The position numbers and the translations under genes were made by a program. This document shows positions 49,266-58,494 of a DNA stretch of 64,000 nt, one piece after another; the stretch's first letter is position 1, and each line of letters opens with the position of its first letter. The DNA comes from Pullulanibacillus pueri. GTDB taxonomy: Bacteria; Bacillota; Bacilli; Bacillales; Sporolactobacillaceae. A model generated the notes under the pieces. That model was not told the DNA's origin and did no database searches. It saw only the letters and a list, made by a program, of their open reading frames with translations. Location: NCBI RefSeq assembly GCF_014639255.1, contig NZ_BMFV01000002.1:184137-248136 (forward strand), read 5' to 3'.

Positions 49266-50297
49266 TTAGTTTTTCCTATGATTCAAAATTTGTTGTGCTG
49301 CCCCTTCATCAGTGACTAATACTGAGTTAGGGCCCTTTTTGAAATAGGCTTCAATTGCATTCGCTTTTGACTCTCCACCAGCGACCGCAATCACCGGTCG
49401 ATGCTCATCATAAAGCTCTTCTAACTGTAACCCGATTGTCTTGACCTTATGAATGACTTTTCCGTTTTTATCAAAATAATAGCCAAAGGCTTCCGCCACC
49501 GCTTTTTCATCGTCAATCTTTTTTAACAAGTCTTGACTTGAACGCCGACGTTTCGCCATTGTTTTAGCATCACCAATGCCGTGGATAACCATTCCTGCTG
49601 ATTGTACCAAAGCAAGCGTTTCACGTATGGATGGCTCTTCTATTAATGATAAATACGATTCTTCACTCAACTGGTCTGGGACATGAAGCATTCGATAACT
49701 TCCATCGGCTTTTTCAGCCATTTTTGCACAAATCGTATTCGCTTGGTTTTCAACTTGTTCCCCAAGCCCTCCTCGTGCTGAAACAAATAATGGCGTCATC
49801 GAGTGCTTAAAGGGATGCATCATATCTGCAACCGCAGCTAATGTTGTGCCACCAGCAATCGCAATAATGGGATTATCTGAAAGTAATGATTCCATAACCC
49901 TCACACAAGTCAAACCCATCTCTTTTTGAACCCATGGTTGTTCATCACTATTTCCGGGAACAATAACGACTCTAGAAAGGTGAAGAAACTTCTTTAATTG
50001 TTTCTCCAACTCCGTGATCCCTGATACATGCTTCATAACATGATCAAGAGTTCCCAGTACCCGTTCACCCTCGTCAGTGAGCGTCATTCCTGTTGTTTGA
50101 GTTTGAACAAGCCCTTGTTTTCCAAGAAATGCAACTTCCCCGCGCAATACCCGTTCGGTTAATCCCAAATGTGCGGATAGCGCCCGGCGACCAATAGGTT
50201 GTAGGAAATGAATGGACTGTAAGATACGAAAGCGATCAGACATAACATTAATAACATCGGGGACAAGCTTTCTTTGTATGTTAATCAATTCATCCAA
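49266..50297 (-). CDS. cggR: Central glycolytic genes regulator CggR
   Basis: A 343-residue SorC-family repressor that starts with TTG at 50295-50297, behind GGGGGAAGG. The N-terminal winged helix (QPIGRRALSAHLGLTERVLRGEVAFL) binds DNA. The C-terminal sugar-binding domain (NPIIAIAGGTTLAAVADMM, VIHGIGDAKTMA, VAVAGGESKANAI-like end) senses fructose-1,6-bisphosphate in Bacillus. It heads the cggR-gapA-pgk-tpiA-gpmI-eno operon and has its own operator at 50313-50348. Confidence 0.96.
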   Translation of the reverse strand: MDELINIQRKLVPDVINVMSDRFRILQSIHFLQPIGRRALSAHLGLTERVLRGEVAFLGKQGLVQTQTTGMTLTDEGERVLGTLDHVMKHVSGITELEKQLKKFLHLSRVVIVPGNSDEQPWVQKEMGLTCVRVMESLLSDNPIIAIAGGTTLAAVADMMHPFKHSMTPLFVSARGGLGEQVENQANTICAKMAEKADGSYRMLHVPDQLSEESYLSLIEEPSIRETLALVQSAGMVIHGIGDAKTMAKRRRSSQDLLKKIDDEKAVAEAFGYYFDKNGKVIHKVKTIGLQLEELYDEHRPVIAVAGGESKANAIEAYFKKGPNSVLVTDEGAAQQILNHRKN

Positions 50298-50312
50298 TGT
50301 GCCTTCCCCCTG

Positions 50313-50348
50313 GACTTAAAATGTCCCGCATAGTCAAATGATGTCCCG
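50313..50348 (-). promoter_or_regulatory. CggR operator
   Basis: On the minus strand two CGGGAC half-sites appear, each followed after six bases by TGAC or AGTC, with four bases between the halves. This matches the tandem Bacillus CggR operator. It lies between promoter and cggR start, so the regulator represses its own operon. Confidence 0.88.
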
Positions 50349-50361
50349 TTGCTACACTTTT

Positions 50362-50390
50362 ATTCTACAAATAATAAAAACACTTTTCAA
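50362..50390 (-). promoter_or_regulatory. SigA promoter of the cggR-gapA operon
   Basis: TTGAAA, 17 bases, TAGAAT on the minus strand. The -35 box lies inside the terminator hairpin of the upstream glutaredoxin-like gene. Confidence 0.75.
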
Positions 50391-50402
50391 GTGAAAAGTG
50401 TT
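50379..50402 (-). terminator. Terminator of the glutaredoxin-like gene
   Basis: AACACTTTTCA and TGAAAAGTGTT form an 11-pair stem with a two-base gap, then TTTATTATT on the minus strand, 17 bases after the stop. Confidence 0.8.
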
Positions 50403-50418
50403 CATCAGTTTGTAAAAT

Positions 50419-50682
50419 TTATTTGTCTTGAGTTAAAAAGGGCAAAAGTGCCTCTTCAATGTCCGCCACACTGACCCTCCCGGCAGCAACGACCTTTCCG
50501 TTTACAGCCACTACCGGGATCATCAGCTGATACTGTTCAAGAAGGCGATCATCTGAATAAATGTCAATCTCCTCATAGGTCAATTGATGGGCTTCGCAAA
50601 GCATCTCTAAAAGTTCCTTCGCCTCATCACAAAGCGGACAACGCGCTTTGCTATATAAGTGAATCCGCGGCTCTGCTCTCAT
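50419..50682 (-). CDS. Glutaredoxin-family protein
   Basis: An 87-residue thioredoxin-fold protein of the glutaredoxin-like DUF836 type. The redox motif is Cys15-Pro-Leu-Cys18 in YSKARCPLCDEAKELL and the cis-proline is in LMIPVVAVNGKVVAAG. It should carry out thiol-disulfide exchange on an unknown partner. It is located between corA and cggR on the same strand with its own terminator. Confidence 0.88.
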   Translation of the reverse strand: MRAEPRIHLYSKARCPLCDEAKELLEMLCEAHQLTYEEIDIYSDDRLLEQYQLMIPVVAVNGKVVAAGRVSVADIEEALLPFLTQDK

Positions 50683-50725
50683 TCCAACATTAACTCCTTA
50701 TACACACTCACATTTAGTTTTACAT

Positions 50726-51667
50726 TCAAAAATATCGCTTTTTCCAAAAAATGAGTGCTGTAATCACCGAAAGGGTCACTGAGATTAAAATTGCAATTAT
50801 AAACCCAAAGGGATTTTGTTCTAAAGGCAGTTTAACAAAGTTCATTCCGAAAAAGCTTGCCACCATAGTTGGCAGTGAAAGGACTATCGTGATCGCCGTC
50901 AAAAATTTCATGACGATATTTACATTGTTAGAAATAACAGAAGCAAAAGTATCCATAAGACCATTAAGAATATTGCTATATACCTCAGCCATTTCCAAGG
51001 CCTGGCGAATTTCAATCATGACATCTTCGAGAAGATCTTTATCATCTTCATACATTTTAAAATAGTTTAATCTTAATATTTTTTCCATCACTATATTATT
51101 CGCTTTTAGTGACGTCATAAAATAGACGAGCGTTTTTTCAAGGCTCAGTAACGAAAACAATTCTTTATTTTTCATCGACTCATGAAGCTCACGTTCAACC
51201 TCATTTGTCCGCCGATTAATTTGGCGAAGATATTTCAAATAATAGGTCGCCATGACATATAACAACTGTAAGGTGAATCGGGTTTTTTTAAAGGTATAAA
51301 ACCCTTTAACTCGATTTTGCGTAAATTCATTAATAATCGGATTATCTTCCAAACAAACCGTCACAAAGTAGTGATCAGTAACAATAATCCCGATGGGAAT
51401 CGTATCATAAAGGGCTGAATCACTATCATCTTTAACATGGATAGGAATATCCACGATGGTTAAAACATCACGCTCTTCCTTTTCGATACGTGAACGCTCA
51501 TCGTCATCCAACGGGTCTTTAATAAAATCGATGGGTATCCCCGTTACATTCACAACTTGATTGATTTCTTCTGGTGTTGGAGCAATAAGGTTAATCCAGC
51601 ACCCCTTTTTAATTTCATCGATTTGCCGGAATTGCCCATCAGATGATGTCAAATAAATATTTAACAT
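50726..51667 (-). CDS. corA: CorA-family magnesium transporter
   Basis: A 313-residue protein starting MLNIYLTSSDGQF at ATG 51665-51667, behind GGGGAGAGG. A large cytoplasmic domain is followed by two C-terminal transmembrane helices (FLTAITIVLSLPTMVASFFGM and FGFIIAILISVTLSVITALI). The pore signature is GMN in SFFGMNFVKLP. It forms a homopentameric Mg or Co channel. The message has a leader of some 170 bases with extensive pairing, including a helix that can hide the ribosome site, so translation may be regulated. Confidence 0.93.
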   Translation of the reverse strand: MLNIYLTSSDGQFRQIDEIKKGCWINLIAPTPEEINQVVNVTGIPIDFIKDPLDDDERSRIEKEERDVLTIVDIPIHVKDDSDSALYDTIPIGIIVTDHYFVTVCLEDNPIINEFTQNRVKGFYTFKKTRFTLQLLYVMATYYLKYLRQINRRTNEVERELHESMKNKELFSLLSLEKTLVYFMTSLKANNIVMEKILRLNYFKMYEDDKDLLEDVMIEIRQALEMAEVYSNILNGLMDTFASVISNNVNIVMKFLTAITIVLSLPTMVASFFGMNFVKLPLEQNPFGFIIAILISVTLSVITALIFWKKRYF

Positions 51668-51840
51668 TGGTGTCACCTCTCCCCATATCAATTGGAGGGT
51701 GCGTCACCTACGTAAAAGAGGTTGATAACGCCGTGCGCTATATGGGCTCGATTCATCGGTGTCCGCACTCCCGCTTATCTTCTTCGGACTGGGACAACTC
51801 CCCTCTTCACTTTGCATCAGCTATCAACCCCCTTTATTTT
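51668..51840 (-). promoter_or_regulatory. Structured mRNA leader of corA (candidate regulatory RNA)
   Basis: On the minus strand GGTTGATA (51822-51829) pairs with TATCAACC (51720-51727) to close a domain of about 95 bases. Inside are GTCCG/CGGAC and CGAT/ATCG helices. Between this domain and the start, CACCCTCC (51694-51701) can pair with the ribosome site GGGGAGAGG. I could not match it to the M-box or the manganese riboswitch consensus. Confidence 0.5.
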
Positions 51841-52246
51841 AAAATAAATGTTTCATCAAAATGTATCTTACACCACTTTTATGAACTCAAGATGAACAAC
51901 ACCCATCTAAATATGATAGATCTGAACGAGCGATCGTTCGACCAACGTCCCAAGCAAAAATGGACATTAATCATGGCAAGTGATCGCCATCATTACCTTG
52001 AGTTAGACCTAGATTTATCAATTCAGATAAAAAGTTTAGTCCACTAATATCTTACATGGTATCTTGCCTTTGTACAAACTTTTTTCTTATGAAAAATCAA
52101 GAAAACCTTTCCTATTCTTTAGCCAATAGATCATTTAAGTTCAACTCTTCATGATAGCTATATGAAAAAGCTGTTTATGAGGTGATTCCTCAAGGAGAAA
52201 ACTGTCCCCCATTGTTGCATCGAGCCGCTTTTTTATCCCTTGTATT

Positions 52247-52282
52247 CAAAAAGGGACTAGCGCTATGGCTAATCCCTTGAAA
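52247..52282 (-). terminator. Terminator downstream of tRNA-Arg
   Basis: AAGGGATTAGC pairs with GCTAGTCCCTT around a short loop and is followed by TTTTG on the minus strand. Between this and the corA leader (51841-52246) I see no convincing gene. Confidence 0.75.
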
Positions 52283-52295
52283 TTGTTAGGTTATA

Positions 52296-52374
52296 TGGCG
52301 CGCCCGAAGGGATTCGAACCCCCGGCAGACGTGGTACCGGAAACCACCGCTCTATCCAGCTGAGCTACGGGCGC
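52296..52374 (-). tRNA. tRNA-Arg (anticodon CCG)
   Basis: Minus-strand cloverleaf: acceptor GCGCCCG pairs with CGGGCGC, D-arm GCTCAGCTGGATAGAGC, anticodon arm GTGGT-TTCCGGT-ACCAC with anticodon CCG, T-arm with GGTTCGAATCC, and an encoded CCA end. Bacillus also has a tRNA-Arg beside clpP. Confidence 0.97.
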
Positions 52375-52797
52375 ATCTAATTAAAACTAGCATCAAAAAC
52401 AAATAAAAAAAACATCCTTGCCAAAAGTGATTCTGCTTTTTTCATGACATTGACTATTATAGACCGTTCTCGTCCATTACGCAAGAGGTATTTAGTGAGA
52501 GCCTCTATTGAAATACTTTAAAACTCATTAGACACTTTTATTTTGAAAAGCCTTACTTTTAGGGTTTAGAGGTGGCTTATTGGGTGGCTTACGCACGTTT
52601 GTAAGCACCTGACTATTTCGTCCTTAAGTCGCTTCCTTTGTATTTCATCTCTTTTTTTATGCACAGTTTAATAGGTAAAACCTACTTTTATTCGTTTCTA
52701 CTTAATTCATTTACCTTGACCACACCTTCAGATGTATAAATGCTAGCGAAAAGACAAAATGTAATCATAAATACACTAGTCAACAGGAGGGTCTTTA

Positions 52798-53112
52798 ATG
52801 AAAAAATGGCTCGTGATTGGACTCACTAGTCTTGCCCTGATAATTTGCGGGGTGCTTGCGTTAGGTGAAAGACCAGATTCAACAAAAGCAGGAGAAAATA
52901 AAGTAACTTTTGAAGGGGTCGATTTGAATTGTCATGCCTGCCAAGCGAAGGCCGAAGTGGCATTGTCCAATATTATTGGTATTGACTCTTATAAATTGCA
53001 CCCACATAAGCATGCCATTACTGTTTCATTTGATCCCGAGGTCATGAAAGCCGACTGGATTGAAAAGTCATTAGAAGCTTCAGGGTTTAAAGCTAAAATG
53101 ATCAAACCTTAA
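52798..53112 (+). CDS. Membrane-anchored heavy-metal-associated (HMA) domain protein
   Basis: A 104-residue protein starting ATG behind GGAGGG. Residues 4-23 form a hydrophobic N-terminal anchor; the Cys in LIIC lacks the small preceding residue expected of a lipobox, so a membrane anchor is more likely than a lipoprotein. Residues 34-104 are a ferredoxin-like HMA fold with metal-binding Cys45 and Cys48 in DLNCHACQAKAEV and the late SLEASGFKAK helix. Copper or a similar soft metal is the likely ligand. No transporter partner is adjacent, and 52375-52797 upstream shows no gene. Confidence 0.8.
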   Translation: MKKWLVIGLTSLALIICGVLALGERPDSTKAGENKVTFEGVDLNCHACQAKAEVALSNIIGIDSYKLHPHKHAITVSFDPEVMKADWIEKSLEASGFKAKMIKP

Positions 53113-53306
53113 CCCTATTTACATGCTTTCGAAAATACGTTTAGTCTTTTTCCGCCTTTTGCTCATATATTTATATAAGAATGTTTCTGGGGCCATATGG
53201 CACCCTTTTTTTCGCTTATAAGTTAGTTTTAAAATAGCCATGGATGGGTATTATGTTAAAGTAGTCTCGGTTTCAAAAAGGGATACATAAATTTGTCAAC
53301 ATATTA

Positions 53307-53336
53307 TTTGACCTTTATTGACCTTTGAGTTAGAAT
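53307..53336 (+). promoter_or_regulatory. clpP promoter overlapped by CtsR operator
   Basis: TTTGACC-(3-4)-TTGACCTTT is the reverse of the CtsR heptad repeat GGTCAAA-N3-GGTCAAA. It covers the -35 TTGACC at 53308-53313, which is 17 bases from -10 TAGAAT at 53331. Heat-shock derepression by loss of CtsR is expected. Confidence 0.88.
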
Positions 53337-53471
53337 GGATTCACAGAACGTCAAACAGTTATAATCAAACATAACATACTCTCCTTTGATTGTATGTCAA
53401 AGAAGAAGCCTATCACATTAAACCCTCAACCGATTGAAGACTCAACGGTTGATATTAAAGGAGGAAAAGTA

Positions 53472-54065
53472 ATGCCATTAATTCCAACAGTCATTGAGCA
53501 AACTAACCGTGGGGAAAGAGCTTATGACATTTATTCTCGCTTATTAAAAGATCGCATTATTATGTTAGGAACGGCCATTGATGATAACGTTGCTAACACT
53601 ATCGTTGCTCAGCTCCTTTTCTTGGAAGCAGAAAATCCAGAAAGAGAAATCTCCCTCTACATAAACAGTCCAGGTGGTTCCATCTCAGCAGGTATGGCCA
53701 TCTATGATACGATGCAGCATATTAATGCCAAGGTTTCAACCATCTGCATTGGTATGGCAGCATCCATGGGAGCTTTCCTTTTAGCCGCTGGAGAACCAGG
53801 GAAACGCTTCGCTCTTCCAAATAGTGAAGTCATGATTCACCAACCTTTGGGTGGCACTCAAGGGCAAGCCACTGACATTGAAATCCATGCTCGTCGGATT
53901 ATTAAAATGCGTGAGCAACTAAACAAAATTTTATCTGAACGCACAGGTCAACCTCTCGAGGTGATTGAGCGCGATACGGACCGTGATAACTTTATGCCAG
54001 CTGAAGTTGCCAAAGAATACGGTCTTGTAGATGAAGTTCTTTATCCAAAAAGTTCAAAGAAATAA
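53472..54065 (+). CDS. clpP: ATP-dependent Clp protease proteolytic subunit
   Basis: A 197-residue serine protease subunit of normal length. The start is ATG 53472 ([19 protein letters not shown]) behind AAAGGAGG; the frame is open 26 codons further upstream but that stretch includes the ribosome site. The catalytic triad is Ser98 ([10 protein letters not shown]), His123 (MIHQPLGG) and Asp172 (DTDRDNFM). It forms a 14-subunit barrel fed by ClpX or ClpC, and degrades tmRNA-tagged proteins among others. A CtsR-controlled promoter precedes it. Confidence 0.98.
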   Translation: MPLIPTVIEQTNRGERAYDIYSRLLKDRIIMLGTAIDDNVANTIVAQLLFLEAENPEREISLYINSPGGSISAGMAIYDTMQHINAKVSTICIGMAASMGAFLLAAGEPGKRFALPNSEVMIHQPLGGTQGQATDIEIHARRIIKMREQLNKILSERTGQPLEVIERDTDRDNFMPAEVAKEYGLVDEVLYPKSSKK

Positions 54066-54073
54066 TGTTTAAG

Positions 54074-54102
54074 AAAGACCGGGCACATGCTCGGTCTTTT
54101 TC
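54074..54102 (+). terminator. Rho-independent terminator of clpP
   Basis: AAAGACCGGGC pairs with GCTCGGTCTTT, then TTCTTT, about ten bases after the stop. Confidence 0.9.
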
Positions 54103-54164
54103 TTTAGTATTTGAAAAAATTCATCACACAAATATTTGATATCCAAGACTTGATACTTCCTTAT

Positions 54165-54200
54165 AAAAAAGAGCCGTGGGAGTTTCCCATGCTCTTTTTT
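54165..54200 (-). terminator. Rho-independent terminator after crh
   Basis: AAAAAAGAGC...GGGA pairs with TCCC...GCTCTTTTTT immediately after the crh stop. The T runs make it bidirectional. Confidence 0.88.
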
Positions 54201-54202
54201 CG

Positions 54203-54463
54203 TTAGATCTCTTCTTTTTCTACAAAAGCCTTCAATGTTTCAATTGCTTCGTTTTCATCAGGTCCTTGGACAATGATGGTAATCTCTTCACCTTTTCGTG
54301 CTGCAATACTCATCATCCCCATAATGCTTTTCGCGTTGACCTTTTTTCCTGATTTCTCAATTTCTACACGGCTGCTGAAATGATTGGCCTCTTGAACAAA
54401 AAGAGCTGCGGGACGTGCTTGCAATCCCGTTTTTAGATTGATTGTTGTTTTTACTTGAACCAC
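54203..54463 (-). CDS. crh: Catabolite repression HPr-like protein Crh
   Basis: An 86-residue HPr paralog. The PTS histidine is replaced by Gln15 (KTGLQARPAALFV), so it cannot take part in sugar phosphotransfer. The regulatory Ser46 is kept in NAKSIMGMM and is the target of HPr kinase. Seryl-phosphorylated Crh is a CcpA corepressor and in Bacillus also regulates methylglyoxal synthase. In Bacillus it directly follows whiA; here 620 bases with a dispersed repeat separate them. Confidence 0.95.
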   Translation of the reverse strand: MVQVKTTINLKTGLQARPAALFVQEANHFSSRVEIEKSGKKVNAKSIMGMMSIAARKGEEITIIVQGPDENEAIETLKAFVEKEEI

Positions 54464-54593
54464 TAATAACCCCCACTTTCACTATTTTTTATTTTAATTT
54501 AAACTTCATTCACATGATAGGTTGCAATTGATATAAATTACGACATAAATTCGATAATTTTTTAACTCTCGCTCTCTTACTTAATCTAGTGCT

Positions 54594-54985
54594 AAACAGC
54601 CGCTCCGGCAGAATACTCCGCTTTCCGTGGGCACGGCTTCAGCCTCCTCGCGGACACCCCACCCAACCGGTGTCCCCGAAAAACGTTTTTGTTTTTTGGG
54701 GTGATCTAGGGGTCTTCAGACACGTGCTTATCCCACTGGAGTCTACGTATTCTGCCTACGCTAGGTAAGATTAAATCGATTTAAAATTGTTTTTAGTCCA
54801 CATTCATATCTAGAGGAGGAAATGCAAGAGCAAAGGCAGAGGTGACAACGCCAATCCTACCCACATAAAAATCGTAAAAACACGATTTTTCTTCAAGGAT
54901 TATTCTCTGAAAAGCTTTCCTTAGTCCTGTTTGCATGATGAAAGCGAGCAACCTGGAACGGTGATCAACTAAAGCATCGACAGTA
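54594..54985. repeat. Diverged copy of the dispersed mosaic intergenic repeat
   Basis: Contains GGTGTCCCCGAAAAACG, TTTTTTGGGGTGATC, TCAGACACGTGCTTATCCC, CCTACCCACAT with an ATCGT/ACGAT hairpin, and GATGAAAGCGAGC...CCTGGA. These are related to blocks of the other copies but rearranged. It fills the 54464-55082 gap between crh and whiA; no gene is seen there. Confidence 0.6.
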
Positions 54986-55082
54986 GTGAACTGGAGTTAC
55001 GTCGGAATTTATTTTATTCAAACCCTAAAATTCGTGACCTTGATAAAGCAACACTGCCTTAATGATATTGATCTCGCTACGG

Positions 55083-56036
55083 CTATAATTTTATATCACT
55101 TTTATCAAATGAACCTTGACGAATTTTATCAGCAATGGCGCCGATTTTACGAAATCTGTGATTAATCCCGGATTTGCTGATGGCTTCACCATGTAATTCC
55201 CCAAGTTCTTTTAACGTGACATCAGGATGCTTGATGCGTAATTCGGCAATCTCCCGCAACTTCTTAGGGAGTTGATCAATACCAATTTCTTTATCGATCA
55301 AACGAATATTATCGACTTGCTTCATGGCTGCAGTGACCGTTTTATTAAGATTGGCCGTTTCACAATTGACCAACCGGTTGACGGAATTCCGCATGTCTTT
55401 CACGATGCGAACATCCTCGAAATATAACAGAGCCTGGTGGGCACCGATGATTCTCAGAAATTCTGAGATCCGCTCACCTTCCTTAATATAAAGGACAAAC
55501 CCATTTTTCCTTGGAAGCACTTTGGCTTTGAGGTCATACTTATTCATCAATGCTAATAACGAGCGAATATGCTCCTCATAACTTGAGAAGATTTCAAGAT
55601 GATAGGAGGATTCAGGGTGATTTAAGGAACCACCAGCTAGAAAGGCCCCACGTAAGTAAGCACGCTCACAACACTCATCTTGAATAATGTCAGGTGAAAT
55701 CTCCCGAGTGAACATTAATCTTTCATTCACTATCTTTAAATCTTCGAGCATCTCTTGAGCATGCTCATTTAAACGAACGATATAGACGTTATTCTTCTTC
55801 AAACGCATCTTCTTACGGACGAGCACTTCCGCTACATAATGATAAACAGACTTTATTAACGAATAGACTCTTCGCGCAATTGCTGCGTTCTCCGTTGACA
55901 TATCAAGGCTTAATCGCTTATTGATAATTGAGATCGTCCCATTCATACGAATAAGTGCGGCTAATTCTGCTTTGGCACAGCATTCATTAGCATCCAGTTG
56001 CGTCAGCTCTTTCTTTGTTTCAGCTGCAAAAGACAT
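55083..56036 (-). CDS. whiA: DNA-binding protein WhiA
   Basis: A 317-residue protein starting [14 protein letters not shown] at ATG 56034-56036, behind GGGGGTGGGAGG. The N-terminal two-thirds is a LAGLIDADG-homing-endonuclease-like fold without the catalytic residues ([18 protein letters not shown]). The C-terminus is a helix-turn-helix ([29 protein letters not shown] in parts). In Bacillus it affects cell division and chromosome segregation. It follows yvcK by 26 bases. Confidence 0.96.
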   Translation of the reverse strand: MSFAAETKKELTQLDANECCAKAELAALIRMNGTISIINKRLSLDMSTENAAIARRVYSLIKSVYHYVAEVLVRKKMRLKKNNVYIVRLNEHAQEMLEDLKIVNERLMFTREISPDIIQDECCERAYLRGAFLAGGSLNHPESSYHLEIFSSYEEHIRSLLALMNKYDLKAKVLPRKNGFVLYIKEGERISEFLRIIGAHQALLYFEDVRIVKDMRNSVNRLVNCETANLNKTVTAAMKQVDNIRLIDKEIGIDQLPKKLREIAELRIKHPDVTLKELGELHGEAISKSGINHRFRKIGAIADKIRQGSFDKSDIKL

Positions 56037-56062
56037 CCTCCCACCCCCTTTGTATATAGGAA

Positions 56063-57025
56063 TCACCTAGTTTTAGGCAAAAGCTTCATAATCCAATCTG
56101 CAACGATGTGCTCATTATGTCGAATCACATCATCATCATATTTTATAATATCGTCACTAATAACCTTTAATCCAAAATCTTCTAAACGTTTTTTGTCATA
56201 GACGACAGGTTCGGCACCTTCAAGGGCGTAGCGCTTAAGAACTTTCTTAGGTACAGGACGTTTATTGACAATGACTGAATCTATTGAAGACAAAGGGATA
56301 TAATCCAAAAGCACTTGGACATGGTCACTCGCTGTAAAATGATCCGTTTCCCCTTTTTGTGTCATAACGTTACAGACGTAAATCTTTGGGGCTGAAGCCT
56401 TAGCAATCTCTTCTCCCAGTTCAGGAACCAGTAGATTAGGAAGCACACTCGTGTATAAACTGCCTGGACCTAAGACGATGAGATCGGCTTCTCGGATCGC
56501 TTGGATGCTGTCTGGTAATGGCGCAATATCTTTCGGCGTCAGGTAAACATGATCAATCTTATCTTGATGCTTTGGAATGTTGGACTCGCCTTCCACAATG
56601 GTGCCATCAATCATAACGGCATTTAAAACAATGCTTTGATTGGCAGCCGGCAAGACTCGCCCTTTAACATTCAATACATGACTCAATTCACGAATCCCTT
56701 GAACAAAATCGCCTGTTATGTCGGCCATCGCAGCCAATAACAAATTTCCAATGGAATGTCCACTTAACCCATTTCCATTTGTAAACCGATGTTGGAGTAG
56801 CTTTTCAAAAACCGGTTCCGTTTCTGATAAAGCCACTAACACATTTCGAATATCCCCTGGGGGAGGAATTTGTAATTCATGTCGGAGACGACCGGAACTC
56901 CCTCCATCGTCCGCCACTGTGACAATAGCTGTAATATCTATGGGCTTCTTCTTCAAACCTCTCAGCAAAACGGAAAGGCCGGTTCCTCCACCAATTGCAA
57001 CAACTTTAGGTAAGTTTTTTATCAT
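56063..57025 (-). CDS. yvcK: Gluconeogenesis factor YvcK/GlmR
   Basis: A 320-residue protein of the CofD/YvcK family. It begins with a nucleotide-binding loop [17 protein letters not shown] and has [25 protein letters not shown] and [11 protein letters not shown] blocks. In Bacillus it binds UDP-GlcNAc, stimulates GlmS and is required on gluconeogenic carbon sources. Its start codon lies inside the restored 3' end of rapZ (overlap about 20 bases), the normal coupled arrangement. It is followed closely by whiA. Confidence 0.95.
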   Translation of the reverse strand: MIKNLPKVVAIGGGTGLSVLLRGLKKKPIDITAIVTVADDGGSSGRLRHELQIPPPGDIRNVLVALSETEPVFEKLLQHRFTNGNGLSGHSIGNLLLAAMADITGDFVQGIRELSHVLNVKGRVLPAANQSIVLNAVMIDGTIVEGESNIPKHQDKIDHVYLTPKDIAPLPDSIQAIREADLIVLGPGSLYTSVLPNLLVPELGEEIAKASAPKIYVCNVMTQKGETDHFTASDHVQVLLDYIPLSSIDSVIVNKRPVPKKVLKRYALEGAEPVVYDKKRLEDFGLKVISDDIIKYDDDVIRHNEHIVADWIMKLLPKTR

Positions 57026-57905
57026 AATTTTTATTTTTTCCTTTTTCTATATCTCTATGATAAATCTTTGTATTTGCTTCTGCTTTGTAATACTCGGCAA
57101 TATACTCAGTGAGAGCCACCGATCGATGTTTTCCCCCGGTACAACCGATTGCAATCACCAATTGACTTTTCCCTTCCCTTTTATATTATGGAAGCATGAA
57201 GCTGAGAAGATCGGTCAATTTGTTCAAAAACTGCTTTGTTTCCGACCATTTAAAAACATAATCAGAAACATCGGCTTCAAGTCCTGTCCGTTCACGCATC
57301 GACTCCACATAATAAGGATTCGGTAAAAAACGCACATCGAAAACTAAATCCGCATCGATAGGGATCCCATATTTAAACCCAAAGGAAACCACATTGACAT
57401 TAAACCCTGAGTCTCGGTCGTCAGCAAAAAGTTGAAGAATTTTTTCTTTCAGCTGTTTGGGCTTTAAGCCTGTTGTATCAATGAAATATTGAGCATGTCC
57501 TTTGATTTCTTCCAAAAGTCGTCTTTCTGCCTGAATCCCTTCAAGAGGTGTACCATGAGGATCTAGGGGATGAGAACGGCGGGTTTCCTTATAGCGTCGA
57601 ACTAAGGTTTCATCATCTGAATCAAGAAAAAGAATTTGTGGGTGGATTGATTCCTTATCAGCCAAAGCATCAACAGCCTCAAAAAGGGAGTCAAAAAATT
57701 CCCTTCCTCTTAGGTCCATGACGAGTGCCAATTTATTTAACTTGTTACCTGATTCAGTGATCATCTCTAAGAATTTCGGCAATAATGTCGGCGGTAAATT
57801 ATCAATGCAAAAGTAACCAATGTCCTCAAGACTTTGCATCGTCACCGTCTTTCCAGCACCAGACATTCCTGTAATAATAATCATTTTTAATGGGTTTGAC
57901 ACCAT
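57006..57905 (-). CDS. rapZ: RapZ/YvcJ nucleotide-binding protein with in-frame stop codon
   Basis: From ATG 57903-57905 (five bases after AGGAGG) an uninterrupted frame runs to a TAA at 57186-57188, giving only about 239 residues against the usual 290. The Walker A GMSGAGKT, the ETRRSHPL block and the late LLSFMLP are all in place. Directly after the TAA the same frame continues [20 protein letters not shown], then [13 protein letters not shown] and HRDIEK, ending at 57006 where it overlaps yvcK. That is the conserved RapZ C-terminus. So one codon has become TAA, or is misread; a single substitution from TCA or CAA would explain it. As annotated the C-terminal domain is lost unless the stop is read through. 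Confidence 0.85.
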
Positions 57906-58026
57906 CCACACCTCCTAAGACCACTTTAAATACAATCCCTATGTCTTTCCCAAATGCCTTGTCCATTTCCAAGGAGCCATAACAACTGACGGGGTTTAAG
58001 TTATGACCTGATCCAATGACTCCTCT

Positions 58027-58494
58027 TCAACTTGGCTCAAGCCGGTAACTCAACAATTCAAAATCTGGCGTATAATAAAAGGTACCAAAAATCATCCCTT
58101 GGCCATGAAGGACATAATCCAAAAGGTGGCGATCCCCCTCAGCCATCGGTAAGTCTTTTATCGCCTCGGTAGGTTGCCACAACAAGCGCCCTTCTGCACT
58201 TTCTTCAAAAATTTGGCCGTCATAGTGGTCTGCAAAGAACGTAAACATCATCCATTCTGATTCTATGTCTTTGCCATTTTTAATCACAAAAGTAAAAACA
58301 CCTTTTAAAGTGGGATCCTTTAAGTACAAGCCCGTCTCTTCTCTAAATTCACGAATAACGCTGTCCTTAACAGATTCACCCGATTCCATTTTCCCCCCAG
58401 GAGCCACCCACCAATGACGCGAAGGTTTTTGAAGGAGGAGTATTTTATCCTCTTCCTGTAATAAACAATTTGTCACTCTTTGCATTCTCTTCAC
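58027..58494 (-). CDS. Nudix hydrolase (YvcI-like, 8-oxo-dGTP type)
   Basis: A 155-residue Nudix protein. The box is complete in GGKMESGESVKDSVIREF followed by REETGL. The N-terminus MKRMQRVTNCLLQEEDKILLLQKP and the following HWWVAPGG are typical of MutT-like 8-oxo-dGTP or nucleotide diphosphatases in this conserved cluster. It lies upstream of rapZ in the same direction, as yvcI does in Bacillus. The real substrate is not certain. Confidence 0.92.
   Translation of the reverse strand: MKRMQRVTNCLLQEEDKILLLQKPSRHWWVAPGGKMESGESVKDSVIREFREETGLYLKDPTLKGVFTFVIKNGKDIESEWMMFTFFADHYDGQIFEESAEGRLLWQPTEAIKDLPMAEGDRHLLDYVLHGQGMIFGTFYYTPDFELLSYRLEPS

Noticed and set aside
51668..51840. M-box magnesium riboswitch before corA
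   Set aside because: A GTAGGTGACGC stretch resembles the M-box opening, but the rest of its conserved core is missing and only about 40 bases remain before the start.
51643..52047. Plus-strand open frame of 134 codons opposite the corA leader
   Set aside because: It crosses the antisense of corA's start and leader, has no ribosome site and matches no family. The last 50 codons look protein-like but have no support.
53394..53471. N-terminal extension of clpP by 26 codons
   Set aside because: The extension spans the AAAGGAGG ribosome site of the normal start, and ClpP proteins begin at MPLIPTV.
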